The notes: generated by a model not told the origin, from the sequence alone. DNA of 64,000 nucleotides from Pseudomonas neuropathica (GCF_015461835.1 NZ_JACOPX010000002.1:310001-374000), one strand, 5' to 3'. Counted from the stretch's first letter, positions 37,158 to 51,654 are shown. Numbers and translations: made by a program.

Positions 37158-38009
37158 TTATTCGGCTGATTCCACGGCCGCGATCATGCGCACCACGTCT
37201 ACCGTTTCCGCTACATCATGGACGCGCAATATACGCGCTCCCTTCACCGATGCCAGCGCCGCCAGTGCCAGACCACCGTGCAGCCGCTCGCCCACAGGAC
37301 GATTAAGGGCGTGGCCAATCATGCTTTTTCGAGAAACACCAACAAGCAGAGGCCGACCCAACGCATGCAGGGCCTCCATGTGTTTGAACAAGCTTAGATT
37401 GTGCTGCAGGGTTTTGGCGAAACCGAAACCCGGGTCAAGAATGATCCGCCTCTCAGGAATACCGGCCGCCGCACACTGCGCCATGCGCTCGGCTAGAAAA
37501 TCACCGACTTCGCGCGTGACATCCTGATACTGCGGATTGTCCTGCATATCCCCAGGCTCACCGAGCATATGCATGAGACACACCGGCAAACCCGTAGCCG
37601 CCGCCGCATCCAGCGCGCCATCGCGCTGCAGCGAACGCACATCGTTGATCAACCCGGCCCCTAACCGCGCGGTTTCGCGCATCACGGCGGGTGTGGAGGT
37701 ATCCACCGAAATGATCACATCAAGCTCACGATTGATCAGCTCGACGATCGGCGCCACACGTTCAAGCTCTTCGAGCGGGGACACTGCTCGCGCGCCAGGA
37801 CGAGTAGATTCACCACCGACATCAATCAGCGTCGCACCGGCAGCAACCATGGCTGCAGCGTGGCGCAAGGCCGCGTCCAGCTGGCTGTATTGGCCGCCGT
37901 CGGAGAAAGAATCAGGGGTTACATTAAGAATACCCATGACATGCGTCTGGGCTAAATCAAGAACCCGGTTGCCGCAAGGCAACCGGGTCAGGGACTGTAC
38001 AGAAGTCAT
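37158..38009 (-). CDS. folP: Dihydropteroate synthase
   Basis: The 283-aa TIM-barrel enzyme condenses dihydropterin pyrophosphate with p-aminobenzoate in folate synthesis and is the sulfonamide target. Visible: [17 protein letters not shown] (loop 1, sulfonamide region), [13 protein letters not shown] (loop 2), [38 protein letters not shown] and SRKSMIG. It starts eight bases after the ftsH stop. Confidence 0.98.
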   Translation of the reverse strand: MTSVQSLTRLPCGNRVLDLAQTHVMGILNVTPDSFSDGGQYSQLDAALRHAAAMVAAGATLIDVGGESTRPGARAVSPLEELERVAPIVELINRELDVIISVDTSTPAVMRETARLGAGLINDVRSLQRDGALDAAAATGLPVCLMHMLGEPGDMQDNPQYQDVTREVGDFLAERMAQCAAAGIPERRIILDPGFGFAKTLQHNLSLFKHMEALHALGRPLLVGVSRKSMIGHALNRPVGERLHGGLALAALASVKGARILRVHDVAETVDVVRMIAAVESAE

Positions 38010-38017
38010 TTCAAACC

Positions 38018-39934
38018 TTAAACGTCAGCAGCCGGACCGCCAATCGGTGTTTCCGGACGCTCGTCACGAACCACCGGAGGAGGTGGTGTACCAGTGCCCC
38101 CCGACCAGTCACGTGGCTCGCGTGGTGTACGACCCGCCATGATGTCGTCGATCTGTTCAGCATCGATCGTTTCATACTTCATCAACGCATCAGCCATGGC
38201 ATCAAGCTTGTCACGGTTGTCCGTGAGGATCTGCTTCGCAGTGCCGTAGCACTGATCAATGATGCTGCGCACTTCGGAGTCAATCAGCTTGGCCGTCTCG
38301 CCGGAGAAGCTGGCAGCCTGACCACCACCGCCGCGACCAAGGAATACCTCACCCTCTTCTTCTGCGTACATCAACGGACCGAGTTTTTCCGACAGACCCC
38401 ACTTGGTCACCATGTTCCGCGCAATCTGGCTGGCACGCATGATGTCGTTGGAAGCACCGGTGGTGACTCCGTCGAAGCCCAAGGTCATCTCTTCAGCGAT
38501 ACGGCCGCCGTACAGCGAGCAGATCTGGCTGATCAGCGCACGCTTGGACAGACTGTAACGATCTTCTTCCGGCAGGAACATGGTCACACCCAGCGCACGA
38601 CCGCGCGGAATGATCGATACCTTGTAGACCGGATCATGCTCAGGCACGACGCGACCGACAATGGCGTGGCCAGCTTCGTGATAAGCGGTGTTCTGTTTCT
38701 CTTTCTCGGACATGACCATGGATTTGCGCTCGGCGCCCATCATGATCTTGTCTTTGGCCAGTTCGAACTCTTTCATTTCGACGATGCGCTTGCCGCTACG
38801 TGCAGCGAACAAAGACGCTTCGTTGACCAGGTTAGCCAGGTCAGCACCGGAGAAGCCCGGAGTACCACGCGCGATAACGGCCGGAGCGACGTCGTCACCC
38901 ATTGGCACTTTGCGCATGTGTACTTTGAGAATCTGCTCGCGACCACGGATATCCGGCAGCCCCACCACGACCTGACGGTCGAAGCGGCCCGGACGCAGTA
39001 GCGCAGGGTCGAGGACGTCTGGGCGGTTGGTTGCAGCGATAACAATGATGCCATCGTTCATTTCGAAGCCGTCCATCTCAACCAGCAACTGGTTGAGGGT
39101 CTGCTCACGCTCATCGTGACCGCCACCCATGCCGGCGCCACGATGGCGACCGACGGCGTCGATTTCGTCGATGAAGATGATGCAAGGAGCGTGCTTCTTG
39201 GCCTGCTCGAACATGTCGCGAACACGGCTGGCACCGACACCGACGAACATCTCGACGAAGTCAGAACCGGAAATGGTGAAGAACGGAACCTTGGCTTCGC
39301 CAGCAATCGCCTTGGCCAGCAAGGTTTTACCGGTACCCGGAGGACCGACCATCAGCACACCACGAGGAATACGACCGCCCAAGCGCTGGAACTTGCCCGG
39401 GTCACGGAGGAATTCAACCAGCTCGCCGACTTCTTCCTTGGCTTCGTCGCAACCGGCAACGTCAGCCAGAGTGGTTTTAACCTGATCTTCGGAGAGCAGG
39501 CGCGCCTTGCTCTTGCCGAAGCTCATCGGTCCGCCCTTGCCGCCGGCACCGCCCTGCATCTGGCGCATGAAGAACATGAACACCGCGATGATCACCAGGA
39601 TCGGGAAGCTGGCTACCAGCAATTGGGTCCAGATGCTTTGCTGCTCAGGCTGCTTGCCTTCAACCACAACGTGGTTGTCGACCAGGTCGCCGATCAGGCC
39701 ATTGTCCTGGATTGCCGGACGAATGGTCTTGAAGCTGTCACCATCGTTGCGCTTGCCGGTAATCACATAACCATCAACGGCTACGCGCTCGACCTTGCCA
39801 TCCTTGACCTGCTGGATGAAGTCGGAATAGTTGAGGGTCTGCGGCTCGTTAGGGCTGGAGAAGTTGTTCATCACCGTCACCAGGACAGCCGCGATGATCA
39901 ACCACAGGATCAGATTCTTTGCCATATCGTTCAA
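38018..39934 (-). CDS. ftsH: ATP-dependent zinc metalloprotease FtsH
   Basis: The 638-aa inner-membrane AAA+ protease degrades misfolded membrane proteins and regulators such as LpxC and sigma-32 in E. coli. Two membrane helices ([17 protein letters not shown] and [17 protein letters not shown]) flank a periplasmic domain. Walker A GPPGTGKT, Walker [12 protein letters not shown], the SRH and the zinc site HEAGHA follow in order. The annotated start is TTG 39934, which has AGAGGG seven bases upstream; ATG 39925 (MAKNLILW) is the alternative with a poorer site, three residues shorter. The gene is preceded by 193 bases without another gene. No clear heat-shock promoter was seen there. Confidence 0.97.
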   Translation of the reverse strand: MNDMAKNLILWLIIAAVLVTVMNNFSSPNEPQTLNYSDFIQQVKDGKVERVAVDGYVITGKRNDGDSFKTIRPAIQDNGLIGDLVDNHVVVEGKQPEQQSIWTQLLVASFPILVIIAVFMFFMRQMQGGAGGKGGPMSFGKSKARLLSEDQVKTTLADVAGCDEAKEEVGELVEFLRDPGKFQRLGGRIPRGVLMVGPPGTGKTLLAKAIAGEAKVPFFTISGSDFVEMFVGVGASRVRDMFEQAKKHAPCIIFIDEIDAVGRHRGAGMGGGHDEREQTLNQLLVEMDGFEMNDGIIVIAATNRPDVLDPALLRPGRFDRQVVVGLPDIRGREQILKVHMRKVPMGDDVAPAVIARGTPGFSGADLANLVNEASLFAARSGKRIVEMKEFELAKDKIMMGAERKSMVMSEKEKQNTAYHEAGHAIVGRVVPEHDPVYKVSIIPRGRALGVTMFLPEEDRYSLSKRALISQICSLYGGRIAEEMTLGFDGVTTGASNDIMRASQIARNMVTKWGLSEKLGPLMYAEEEGEVFLGRGGGGQAASFSGETAKLIDSEVRSIIDQCYGTAKQILTDNRDKLDAMADALMKYETIDAEQIDDIMAGRTPREPRDWSGGTGTPPPPVVRDERPETPIGGPAADV

Positions 39935-40127
39935 TTAACTACCCTCTGAAGCAAGCTCCGCTACTGGCGCGCGCTTCGCATGATATTCACCGGCCTAACT
40001 TACTACATTACCTACAACTCTGGCAGGCGCCGTCTGTAACCCTTTGTGAAACACTTTCTACACAATATTCGCTTATGCACGCGGAGCGAAATACGAAAAA
40101 CCTATCACCCCACCAAAAAACCTCGTT

Positions 40128-40757
40128 TTACTCGCTACGACCGCGGTAGCCCCAAGCCAACATGTATTGCTCACGGGAACTGCCACGGGAAGAGTCTGGC
40201 TTGATCATCTGGATCTTGTCGAACTTCTTCCGAGCATCCTTCAGGTAAACATCAAACCCTTCGCCCTGAAAAATCTTGATCACAAAATTTCCACCCGGCT
40301 TGAGGATCCGTTCCGCCAGATCAAGCGCCAGCTCGCAAAGGAACATGGCTTTCGGCATATCCACTTCAGGCGTACCACTCATATTGGGGGCCATATCGGA
40401 AATCACAAGGTCCACCTGCGAATTACCCACGGCGTCTAGAATCCGCCCGAGCACTTCGTCCTCGGTGAAATCGCCCTGAATGAAAGTCACGTCCGGAATG
40501 CTGTCCATTTCCAGGATGTCCGAAGCGATCAGACGTCCCTGACCACCGATCAGCCGGCTAGTCACCTGCGACCAGCCACCGGGCGCAGCACCCAGGTCGA
40601 CAACGCTCATACCGGGACGGATCAGCTTGTATTTCTCCTGGATCTCCAGAAGTTTGTAACTCGCACGCGAGCGGTAGCCATCCTTCTGTGCTTGCTTCAC
40701 ATAGGGATCGTTGACATGTCGTTTCAGCCAACCAAGGCTTGTCTTGGAACGCGCCAT
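40128..40757 (-). CDS. rlmE: 23S rRNA 2'-O-methyltransferase (U2552)
   Basis: The 209-aa SAM-dependent methyltransferase (FtsJ/RrmJ) modifies the 50S A-loop. Motifs: [30 protein letters not shown] (catalytic Lys), [17 protein letters not shown] (SAM-binding), [11 protein letters not shown] (catalytic Asp) and [12 protein letters not shown] (catalytic Lys). It is divergent from yhbY with a palindromic shared promoter, the same arrangement as in P. aeruginosa PA4752-PA4753. Confidence 0.97.
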   Translation of the reverse strand: MARSKTSLGWLKRHVNDPYVKQAQKDGYRSRASYKLLEIQEKYKLIRPGMSVVDLGAAPGGWSQVTSRLIGGQGRLIASDILEMDSIPDVTFIQGDFTEDEVLGRILDAVGNSQVDLVISDMAPNMSGTPEVDMPKAMFLCELALDLAERILKPGGNFVIKIFQGEGFDVYLKDARKKFDKIQMIKPDSSRGSSREQYMLAWGYRGRSE

Positions 40758-40813
40758 TGGGCACCTCGATGATTAGGGTCGTGATTAATTGGGCGGATCC
40801 ACGAACCCTCGGG

Positions 40814-40832
40814 TAAAATGGCCGCCATTTTA
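40814..40832. promoter_or_regulatory. Overlapping divergent -10 boxes for rlmE and yhbY
   Basis: TAAAATGGC-C-GCCATTTTA is a perfect interrupted palindrome in which TAAAAT appears on both strands. For rlmE, CTGACC (40850-40855) lies 17 bases upstream of the minus-strand TAAAAT. For yhbY the best -35 is TTGGGC (40789-40794) at 19 bases. Confidence 0.5.
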
Positions 40833-40858
40833 CAGAATCCAGACGAAAGGGTCAGATT

Positions 40859-41167
40859 ATGCCGCTCACTCCAGAGCAGAAGAAACAGTACAAATCCATT
40901 GGCCACCACCTGAAACCGGTTTTGACGGTGGCTGACAATGGTTTGACTGAAGGTGTGTTAGCCGAACTTGAACGCGCTTTGGCGGATCACGAGCTGATCA
41001 AGATCAAGCTCAACATCCTCGATCGCGAATCGCGCCTGGCGCACATCGCAGAGCTGTGCAAGGTCGGCAAAGCGGATCTGGTACAGGTCATCGGCAAGAT
41101 GGCACTGGTTTACCGCAAGAACTTCAGCGTCAACAAGCAGCTGTCGAACGTTCATCGCTTCAAGTGA
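40859..41167 (+). CDS. yhbY: CRM-domain ribosome assembly protein YhbY
   Basis: The 102-aa product consists of a single CRM RNA-binding domain. LTPEQKKQYKSIGHHLKPVLTV, GLTEGVLAELERALADHELIKIKL and VQVIGKMALVYRK cover the GxxG-type region and the helices. It associates with pre-50S particles in E. coli. ATG 40859 has AAAGGG seven bases upstream. It converges on the DUF4149 gene with only nine bases between stops; a hairpin at 41180-41200 lies in the last codons of that gene and may terminate yhbY transcription. Confidence 0.95.
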   Translation: MPLTPEQKKQYKSIGHHLKPVLTVADNGLTEGVLAELERALADHELIKIKLNILDRESRLAHIAELCKVGKADLVQVIGKMALVYRKNFSVNKQLSNVHRFK

Positions 41168-41176
41168 TGACAAGGG

Positions 41177-41581
41177 TCAAGGGTGTGCTTCGCGCACCCT
41201 GCCACTCCACCCCGGTACAGGTTGCATCACCAGCACCAGCCCGGAAAAGCCCAGGATCAGAAAGCTGAATACCTGCCAGCGCTGCGCATCCGGCCAGCCG
41301 ACACGCACTGCGACGAACATCGCACACGCATACAACGCCATCAACAGCACCTGCCCGCGAAAATCCCGCCATAGACTGGCAAGGCCCTCGGCCTGTACCA
41401 GCACCAAAACCTGAAAAATCACACAGGCGGCGGCAAACCCCACCACCAGCACTTCAAATGCACTGGCCACTTCATCGATCAGCAACGGCGCGAGGCCGAT
41501 TTTGCCCAACGCCGGCTGCAAACCGAGATGAATCAGCCATAGGCCACCGACCCAAAGCATCTGGGTCAGCTGCCAAAGCAT
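41177..41581 (-). CDS. DUF4149 membrane protein
   Basis: The 134-aa protein has four hydrophobic segments: LWVGGLWLIHLGLQPAL, VLVVGFAAACVIFQVLVLV, QVLLMALYACAMFVAVRV and VFSFLILGFSGLVLVMQ. It is an integral inner-membrane protein matching the small DUF4149 group found between yhbY and greA in pseudomonads (PA4754 position). ATG 41581 is used because the longer frame would overlap greA by 44 bases. Function is unknown; it follows greA by 28 bases and is probably co-transcribed with it. Confidence 0.78.
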   Translation of the reverse strand: MLWQLTQMLWVGGLWLIHLGLQPALGKIGLAPLLIDEVASAFEVLVVGFAAACVIFQVLVLVQAEGLASLWRDFRGQVLLMALYACAMFVAVRVGWPDAQRWQVFSFLILGFSGLVLVMQPVPGWSGRVREAHP

Positions 41582-41609
41582 GGCGCCCGCATGCAGCGGG
41601 CGCCCGTTT

Positions 41610-42088
41610 TCAGATGTGACGGACTTCGACAATCTCGTACTCGATAACGCCACCAGGCGTTTTCACGGCGACCACATCGCCCTCTTCCTTGCCGATCAAG
41701 GCACGGGCCAAAGGCGAGCCGACGGAAATCTTGCCGAGTTTGAAGTCAGCCTCATCCTCACCCACGATGTGGTAAGTGACGCTTTCATCGGTCTCGACGT
41801 TGGCGATTTCGACGGTGGTGCCGAAAATCACCTTGCCGGTGTGAGGAATGGTCGTGACGTCGATGATGACCTGATTCTGAATCCTGCCTTCGATGTCACG
41901 AATCCGCGCCTCGACCATGCCTTGCTGTTCGCGAGCGGCATGGTATTCAGCGTTTTCTTTCAAGTCACCCAACTCGCGGGCCGTACCGATGTCCTGGCTG
42001 AGCTTCGGACGAACGACCTTGGTCAGGTGAGTGTGCTCTTCTTCCAGGGCGCGAGCGCCCTGAACAGTCATTGGGTACTTGGTTATGC

Positions 42089-42092
<4 letters not shown>
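41610..42092 (-). CDS. greA: Transcription elongation factor GreA
   Basis: The 160-aa product inserts into the RNA polymerase secondary channel and stimulates cleavage of backtracked transcripts. The N-terminal antiparallel coiled coil carries the acidic tip motif [16 protein letters not shown], and the C-terminal domain shows [33 protein letters not shown]. The ATG at 42092 overlaps the carB stop by 4 bp, so greA is coupled to carAB. Confidence 0.97.
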
Positions 42093-45310
<3,218 letters not shown>

Positions 45311-45436
45311 GGGTTTGTCACTCAAATCCGCAGGTCAGTCGGCAAGCCGTCTTGATCGATTTCTGAAGTCTCGAAGGGGCCGCCGGGATCGGGGCCACCC
45401 TCGAGGGGCTTCTCTCTACAGTCTCAAGGCGAACGC

Positions 45437-46573
45437 TTAGCGTCGCTTGGCCATCTCGTTGATGAAGCGGTCGAACAGTGGCGCGACATCGTTCGGGCCC
45501 GGACTCGCTTCAGGGTGACCCTGGAAGCTGAACGCGCTTTTGTCGGTGCGCTCGATGCCTTGCAGGGTGCCGTCGAACAGCGATTTGTGGATCGCACGTA
45601 CGTTGGCAGGCAGGGTTTCTTCGTCTACCGCGAAACCGTGGTTCTGGCTGGTGATCATTACAACGCCAGTGTCCAGATCCTGCACCGGGTGGTTGGCACC
45701 GTGGTGGCCGTGGCCCATTTTCAGGGTCTTGGCGCCGGAGGCCAGAGCCAGCAGTTGGTGACCGAGGCAGATGCCGAATACCGGAATTTCGGTTTCCAGG
45801 ACTTCCTTGATCGCCTTGATCGCGTAGTCGCACGGCTCCGGATCACCAGGGCCGTTGGACAGGAACACGCCGTCCGGCTTCAGTGCCAGCACATCAGCAG
45901 CTGGCGTCTGTGCAGGTACGACGGTGACGCGGCAGCCGCGCTCGACCAGCATGCGCAGGATGTTGACCTTGACGCCGTAGTCGTAGGCAACCACGTGGTA
46001 TGGCAGCTCGGAAGCGTCGATGGTCGCGTGGCTGTCGGTTTTCAGATCCCAGACAGTCGAGCGCCATTCGTATTGGGTCTTGGTGCTGACGACTTTCGCC
46101 AGATCCATGCCTTTCAGGCCCGGGAAGCCTTGCGCCGCGGCGATGGCCGCTTCTTCGGAGATGTTGTCGCCGGCCATGATGCAGCCGTTCTGTGCGCCTT
46201 TTTCACGCAGGATGCGGGTCAGGCGACGGGTGTCGATACCGGCGATTGCCACAACGTTGTTGGCTTTCAGGTAGTCGGACAGGGACATCGTGTTACGCCA
46301 GTTGCTCGCTACCAGCGGCAGGTCACGAATGACCAGGCCAGCGGACCAGACGCGGTCGGACTCAGCATCTTCCGGCGTGGTGCCGGTGTTGCCGATGTGC
46401 GGGTAAGTCAGGGTAACGATCTGTTGGGCGTAGGAAGGATCGGTAAGGATTTCCTGATAGCCGGTCATTGCGGTGTTGAACACCACCTCACCAACGGTTT
46501 GACCGTCGGCACCAATGGCTTCGCCGCGAAAAATGCTGCCATCAGCAAGGGCAAGTATGGCTGGCTTAGTCAA
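45437..46573 (-). CDS. carA: Carbamoyl-phosphate synthase small subunit
   Basis: The 378-aa class I glutamine amidotransferase subunit channels ammonia to CarB. The N-terminal CarA domain ([35 protein letters not shown] [12 protein letters not shown]) is followed by the amidotransferase: [26 protein letters not shown] (nucleophilic Cys), HHGANHPV and [14 protein letters not shown] (His, Glu). The start is TTG 46573, with GGGAGG five bases upstream, matching the [10 protein letters not shown]-terminus of relatives. A strong terminator-like hairpin lies 46 bases upstream of the start, pointing to attenuation. Confidence 0.96.
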   Translation of the reverse strand: MTKPAILALADGSIFRGEAIGADGQTVGEVVFNTAMTGYQEILTDPSYAQQIVTLTYPHIGNTGTTPEDAESDRVWSAGLVIRDLPLVASNWRNTMSLSDYLKANNVVAIAGIDTRRLTRILREKGAQNGCIMAGDNISEEAAIAAAQGFPGLKGMDLAKVVSTKTQYEWRSTVWDLKTDSHATIDASELPYHVVAYDYGVKVNILRMLVERGCRVTVVPAQTPAADVLALKPDGVFLSNGPGDPEPCDYAIKAIKEVLETEIPVFGICLGHQLLALASGAKTLKMGHGHHGANHPVQDLDTGVVMITSQNHGFAVDEETLPANVRAIHKSLFDGTLQGIERTDKSAFSFQGHPEASPGPNDVAPLFDRFINEMAKRR

Positions 46574-46618
46574 GAAGACCTCCCGTAAATAACGCATGAA
46601 AGGGCGATCGCAGGTTGT

Positions 46619-46656
46619 AAAAAAGCGGAGTGACGTATGGACACGTCACCCCGCTT
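46619..46656 (-). terminator. Putative attenuator terminator in the carA leader
   Basis: On the minus strand a 14-bp stem with one mismatch (46623-46636 with 46643-46656, core GTGACGT/ACGTCAC) and a six-base loop is followed by six Ts. It ends 46 bases before the carA TTG codon, on the same strand, so it would stop transcription entering carA unless bypassed. Confidence 0.7.
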
Positions 46657-46658
46657 CT

Positions 46659-46694
46659 TCACTGAATTATTCTGCGCGCTTTTAGTGGACACAC
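46659..46694 (-). CDS. Candidate carA leader peptide (11 aa)
   Basis: GTG at 46694 opens a frame encoding MCPLKARRIIQ and ending in TGA at 46659-46661, three bases before the attenuator stem. It has two adjacent Arg codons, CGC and the rare AGA. A possible -10 box TAAGCT lies just upstream (46707-46712). No good ribosome-binding site is visible, so translation is speculative. Confidence 0.3.
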   Translation of the reverse strand: MCPLKARRIIQ

Positions 46695-46783
46695 TAAAGC
46701 TGTAGCTTACAGAAAAAGGCTTTTTTGGTCCACCGCTAAAGAGCCGAAAAGGCCGGAGAATGCGACAGGTCGTCGCCGAGCGG

Positions 46784-46814
46784 AGAAAAACCAGCGCAAA
46801 CAGGGCGTTTGCGC
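46784..46814 (-). terminator. Rho-independent terminator of dapB
   Basis: GCGCAAAC-loop-GTTTGCGC (46794-46801 with 46807-46814) followed by TGGTTTTTC on the minus strand, 16 bases after the dapB stop. Confidence 0.75.
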
Positions 46815-46830
46815 CGGGTTCAGCAGTGTA

Positions 46831-47646
<816 letters not shown>

Positions 47647-48771
47647 TTACAGATCGCCGAAGAAACGCTTCACACCGTCGAACCAACCGGTGGTTTTCGG
47701 CGAATGGCTATTGTCGTCCGCCAGCGAGCTGCGGAATTCTTCCAACAGTTCGCGCTGACGACGATTCAGATTGACCGGAGTTTCCACCGCAACGCGGCAC
47801 ATCAAATCGCCCGCACCGCCGCCACGCACCGGCGCCACGCCTTTACCGCGTACGCGGAACTGCTTGCCGGTCTGGGTGCCTTCAGGGATTTTCAGCTTGA
47901 CGCGACCGTCGAGGGTCGGAATTTCCAGCTCGCCGCCCAGCGCCGCATCAACGAAGCTGATCGGCACTTCGCAGAACAGATGCTTGCCATCGCGCTGGAA
48001 GATGTCGTGTTCGCGGACATTGATAACCACATACAGGTCGCCCGTCGGGCCGCCCTGCGTACCCGCTTCGCCTTCGCCGGACAGGCGAATGCGGTCACCG
48101 GTATCGACGCCGGCCGGCACTTTGACCGACAGGGTTTTGTACTCTTCAACACGACCGTCACCGTGGCAGGAGTCGCACGGATCGGAAATGATCTTGCCCT
48201 GGCCATGGCAGCGCGGGCAGGTTTGCTGCACCGAGAAGAAGCCCTGCTGCATGCGCACCTGACCGATGCCGCCGCAGGTCGGGCAGGTCGATGGCGACGA
48301 GCCTTTCTTGGCGCCCGAGCCATCGCACGGCTTGCAATTGACCAGTGTCGGAACGCGGATATTCACGGTCGTGCCGCGCACCGCTTCTTCCAGATTCAGC
48401 TCGAGGGTGTAGCGCAAGTCGCTGCCACGCTGAGCGCCGCCACGGGAACCGCCGCGACCACCACCGAAGAAATCACTGAAGACATCACCAAAGATGTCCG
48501 AGAAGTTCTGACCGCCAAAACCGGCGCCACCGCCACCCATGCTCGGGTCGACGCCAGCATGGCCGTACTGATCGTACGCCGCACGCTTGCTCGAGTCGGA
48601 CAGCACTTCATAGGCCTCGTTGGCCTCTTTGAACATTTCTTCCGACGCTTTGTCATCGGGATTACGGTCCGGGTGGTGCTTCATCGCCAGACGACGGTAA
48701 GCCTTCTTCAGGTCCGCATCGCTTGAGCCGCGCTCAACACCCAACACTTCGTAATAGTCACGCTTTGCCAT
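47647..48771 (-). CDS. dnaJ: Co-chaperone DnaJ
   Basis: The 374-aa Hsp40 delivers substrates to DnaK and stimulates its ATPase. The J domain (1-70) has the HPD triad in [13 protein letters not shown] Gly/Phe-rich linker follows ([25 protein letters not shown]). Four CxxCxGxG zinc motifs lie between residues 143 and 205 ([32 protein letters not shown]), then the C-terminal substrate-binding domains. ATG 48771 ([11 protein letters not shown]) is the standard start; the longer frame to 48840 is not supported. It lies 297 bases after dnaK on the same strand. Confidence 0.98.
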   Translation of the reverse strand: MAKRDYYEVLGVERGSSDADLKKAYRRLAMKHHPDRNPDDKASEEMFKEANEAYEVLSDSSKRAAYDQYGHAGVDPSMGGGGAGFGGQNFSDIFGDVFSDFFGGGRGGSRGGAQRGSDLRYTLELNLEEAVRGTTVNIRVPTLVNCKPCDGSGAKKGSSPSTCPTCGGIGQVRMQQGFFSVQQTCPRCHGQGKIISDPCDSCHGDGRVEEYKTLSVKVPAGVDTGDRIRLSGEGEAGTQGGPTGDLYVVINVREHDIFQRDGKHLFCEVPISFVDAALGGELEIPTLDGRVKLKIPEGTQTGKQFRVRGKGVAPVRGGGAGDLMCRVAVETPVNLNRRQRELLEEFRSSLADDNSHSPKTTGWFDGVKRFFGDL

Positions 48772-48994
48772 AAGTCTTCTGCACTCTTGAGGACGTTCGG
48801 CAAACCCCTCCTGAGGATGGCCAAACTCGTTGAGCCCCAATACAGGCCCGGACCCAACTCACGTCAATTCAACGATCCTGGTCTTTGTTTCTTGCGGTAC
48901 TTGCGGCGCGAAAAGCAGGAGCATTCCCGGCCATACCACCAGCACCCGAACCTTGTCGCATGCTGTAAAAATTCGCGTATTCCAGATACGCCAA

Positions 48995-49014
48995 CGCGGG
49001 AGCTAGCTCCCGCG
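48995..49014. repeat. Perfect 20-bp palindrome between dnaK and dnaJ
   Basis: CGCGGGAGCTAGCTCCCGCG is fully self-complementary. On the dnaK transcript it would form an 8-bp stem with a four-base loop, 54 bases after the stop. No T run follows. A second small stem (49031-49050, AGGCAGT type) lies between it and the stop. It may be a REP-like singlet or an mRNA-processing hairpin. Confidence 0.55.
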
Positions 49015-49068
49015 CGGCGACATCCTACCAGTCACTGCCTAAAGGCAGTCAACCGGCCGACCAACAAC

Positions 49069-50985
49069 TTACTTGTGGTCTTTGACTTCTTCGAACTCTG
49101 CATCGACAACGTCGTCAGCCTTCTCAGCCGATTCGCCTTGCGGGGCTGCGCCATCAGCTGGCTGAGCCTGTTCGGCGTACATCTTCTGAGCAACCGGAGC
49201 GGAGACTTTCGACAGCTCTTCAACCTTGGCTTCGATAGCGGCCTTGTCGTCGCCTTTGACAGCAGCTTCCAGAGCAACCACAGCAGCCTCGATCGCAGTC
49301 TTCTCTTCGGCGGTGACCTTGTCGCCCGCGTCAGCAATCATTTTGCGCGTCGAGTGAACCAGTGCGTCACCCTGGTTACGGGCAGCGGCCAGCTCTTCGA
49401 ACTTGCGGTCTTCCTCAGCGTTGGCTTCGGCGTCACGCACCATGCGCTCGATTTCTTCGTCGGACAGACCGGAGTTGGCCTTGATCACGATCGACTGGGT
49501 CTTGCCGGTAGCCTTGTCTTTCGCACCAACATGCAGGATGCCGTTAGCGTCGATGTCGAAGGTCACTTCGATCTGCGGCACGCCACGTGGAGCAGGTGGA
49601 ATGTCGGCCAGGTCGAACTTGCCCAGGGACTTGTTCTGAGTGGCTTGCTTACGCTCGCCCTGCAGAACGTGAATGGTCACAGCACCCTGGTTGTCGTCAG
49701 CAGTCGAGAACACTTGCGATTTCTTGGTAGGAATCGTGGTGTTTTTCTCGATCAGCGCGGTCATCACGCCACCCATGGTTTCGATACCCAGGGTCAGCGG
49801 GCTGACGTCGAGCAGCAGAACGTCTTTCACGTCACCAGCCAGCACGGCGCCCTGAATCGCAGCACCCATGGCAACGGCTTCGTCCGGGTTAACGTCTTTG
49901 CGAGCTTCTTTACCGAAGAAATCGGTAACCAGCTTCTGTACCAGCGGCATACGGGTCTGACCACCGACCAGAATCACGTCGTTGATCGCGCCAACGTCCA
50001 GACCTGCGTCTTTCATGGCGATGCGGCAAGGCTCGATGGTGCGCTGAACCAGGTCTTCAACCAGTGCTTCGAGCTTGGCACGCGAGATCTTCACGTTCAG
50101 GTGCTTAGGACCGGTGGCGTCTGCAGTGATGTACGGCAGGTTGACGTCGGTCGACTGCGCGGACGACAGCTCGATCTTGGCTTTCTCAGCGGCTTCTTTC
50201 AGGCGCTGCATGGCCAGCGGGTCACCTTTGAGGTTCATGCCGCTTTCTTTCTTGAATTCGTCAACGAGGTAGTCGATCAGACGAATGTCAAAGTCTTCAC
50301 CACCCAGGAACGTGTCACCGTTGGTGGCCAGAACTTCAAACTGGTGCTCGCCATCAACTTCAGCGATCTCGATCACGGAAACGTCGAAAGTACCGCCACC
50401 CAGGTCATAAACGATCACGGTGTGATCGCCCTTGGCCTTGTCCATACCGTAAGCCAGAGCAGCTGCGGTCGGTTCGTTGATGATACGTTTTACGTCCAGA
50501 CCGGCGATGCGGCCGGCGTCTTTGGTCGCCTGACGCTGGCTGTCGTTGAAGTAGGCCGGAACGGTGATTACCGCTTCGGTCACGGTCTCGCCGAGGTAGT
50601 CTTCGGCGGTCTTCTTCATCTTCTTCAGAATTTCAGCCGAGATTTGTGGCGGTGCCATTTTCTGGCCGTTCACTTCAACCCAGGCGTCGTTGTTGTCAGC
50701 CTTGACGATCTTGTAAGGGACCATCTGGATGTCTTTCTGCACAACTTCTTCGTCGAAACGACGACCGATCAGACGCTTTACTGCGTACAGGGTGTTGTGC
50801 GGGTTGGTCACAGCCTGACGCTTGGCCGACTGACCTACCAGAATTTCGCCATCGTTGGCGTAAGCGATGATCGACGGCGTGGTACGCGCGCCTTCAGCGT
50901 TTTCAATAACTTTTGCTTTGCCGTTTTCCAGCACGGAGACGCAGGAGTTGGTGGTCCCCAGGTCGATACCGATAATTTTGCCCAT
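49069..50985 (-). CDS. dnaK: Hsp70 chaperone DnaK
   Basis: The 638-aa ATP-dependent chaperone. The nucleotide-binding domain (1-385) shows [48 protein letters not shown] and [13 protein letters not shown]; the linker [15 protein letters not shown] leads into the substrate-binding domain. The helical lid and a C-terminal acidic tail ([14 protein letters not shown]) match E. coli DnaK. It lies between grpE and dnaJ with its own sigma-32 promoter (51064-51092). The ATG at 50985 is preceded by GGGAG. Confidence 0.98.
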   Translation of the reverse strand: MGKIIGIDLGTTNSCVSVLENGKAKVIENAEGARTTPSIIAYANDGEILVGQSAKRQAVTNPHNTLYAVKRLIGRRFDEEVVQKDIQMVPYKIVKADNNDAWVEVNGQKMAPPQISAEILKKMKKTAEDYLGETVTEAVITVPAYFNDSQRQATKDAGRIAGLDVKRIINEPTAAALAYGMDKAKGDHTVIVYDLGGGTFDVSVIEIAEVDGEHQFEVLATNGDTFLGGEDFDIRLIDYLVDEFKKESGMNLKGDPLAMQRLKEAAEKAKIELSSAQSTDVNLPYITADATGPKHLNVKISRAKLEALVEDLVQRTIEPCRIAMKDAGLDVGAINDVILVGGQTRMPLVQKLVTDFFGKEARKDVNPDEAVAMGAAIQGAVLAGDVKDVLLLDVSPLTLGIETMGGVMTALIEKNTTIPTKKSQVFSTADDNQGAVTIHVLQGERKQATQNKSLGKFDLADIPPAPRGVPQIEVTFDIDANGILHVGAKDKATGKTQSIVIKANSGLSDEEIERMVRDAEANAEEDRKFEELAAARNQGDALVHSTRKMIADAGDKVTAEEKTAIEAAVVALEAAVKGDDKAAIEAKVEELSKVSAPVAQKMYAEQAQPADGAAPQGESAEKADDVVDAEFEEVKDHK

Positions 50986-51063
50986 GTTAACTCTCCCGAA
51001 ACTTTGGATTTTTTTGCCGCAGCAGTGGTGGCTGACTGCGGTAATACTTAAACGCTTGACTTC

Positions 51064-51092
51064 TAAATGGGGGCCTTGCGGCTAATTTCAAG
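51064..51092 (-). promoter_or_regulatory. Sigma-32 heat-shock promoter of dnaK
   Basis: On the minus strand CTTGAAA (51086-51092), a 13-base spacer and CCCCATTTA (51064-51072) agree fully with the RpoH consensus. The -35 box overlaps the grpE stop codon (51088-51090), so dnaK can be transcribed independently of grpE. Confidence 0.85.
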
Positions 51093-51654
51093 CCTTCTCG
51101 TCAATCGAAGGCGAAATTGGCGCAGGCGCCTTGCTGACCACAACCATGGCCGGACGCAACAGGCGACCGTTGAGCTGGTAGCCCTTCTGGAACACCTTCA
51201 GAACGCTGTTCGGTTCTACGTCGGCGCTTTCTTGCATGGCCATCGCCTGATGCTGAACGGCGTTGAACGGTTCGCCGTGCGGATCGATCGCTTCCAACTG
51301 ATAACGCTTGAGGGTGTCGTGGAACATTTTCAGCGTCAGCTCGATGCCTTCGCGCATCGGACGAATGCTTTCGTCGTCCGGGTTCGACAGCTCGAGGCCG
51401 CGCTCCAGGCTGTCGACGATCGGCAACAGGTCGCCGGCGAATTTTTCCAGGGCAAACTTGTGCGCCTTCTCGACGTCCTGCTCGGCACGGCGACGGACGT
51501 TCTGCAGATCGGCAGCAACACGCAGAGATTGATCCTGCGCGGCGGCCAATTGCTCTTCGAGCACTTGTACACGGGTCGCCAGGTCATCACCCGAACCTTC
51601 GGGCGCCTGATTGGCTTCTGGGTTTTGCGTATCTACTGTCTGTTCGTCAGCCAT
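51088..51654 (-). CDS. grpE: Nucleotide exchange factor GrpE
   Basis: The 188-aa product releases ADP from DnaK. The long N-terminal coiled coil (about 25-90, [36 protein letters not shown]) is followed by [22 protein letters not shown], the four-helix bundle and the C-terminal beta domain ([30 protein letters not shown]). The ATG at 51654 is preceded by AAAGGAG within ten bases. A consensus sigma-32 promoter lies 53 bases upstream. Its 3' end carries the dnaK promoter. Confidence 0.97.
   Translation of the reverse strand: MADEQTVDTQNPEANQAPEGSGDDLATRVQVLEEQLAAAQDQSLRVAADLQNVRRRAEQDVEKAHKFALEKFAGDLLPIVDSLERGLELSNPDDESIRPMREGIELTLKMFHDTLKRYQLEAIDPHGEPFNAVQHQAMAMQESADVEPNSVLKVFQKGYQLNGRLLRPAMVVVSKAPAPISPSIDEKA

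Noticed and set aside
39935..40127. A sigma-32 promoter upstream of ftsH
   Set aside because: I found no CTTGAA/CCCCAT pair with suitable spacing in this 193-base region.
48772..48900. A sigma-32 promoter directly upstream of dnaJ
   Set aside because: Only a GTTGAA-like -35 is present and the matching -10 is poor.
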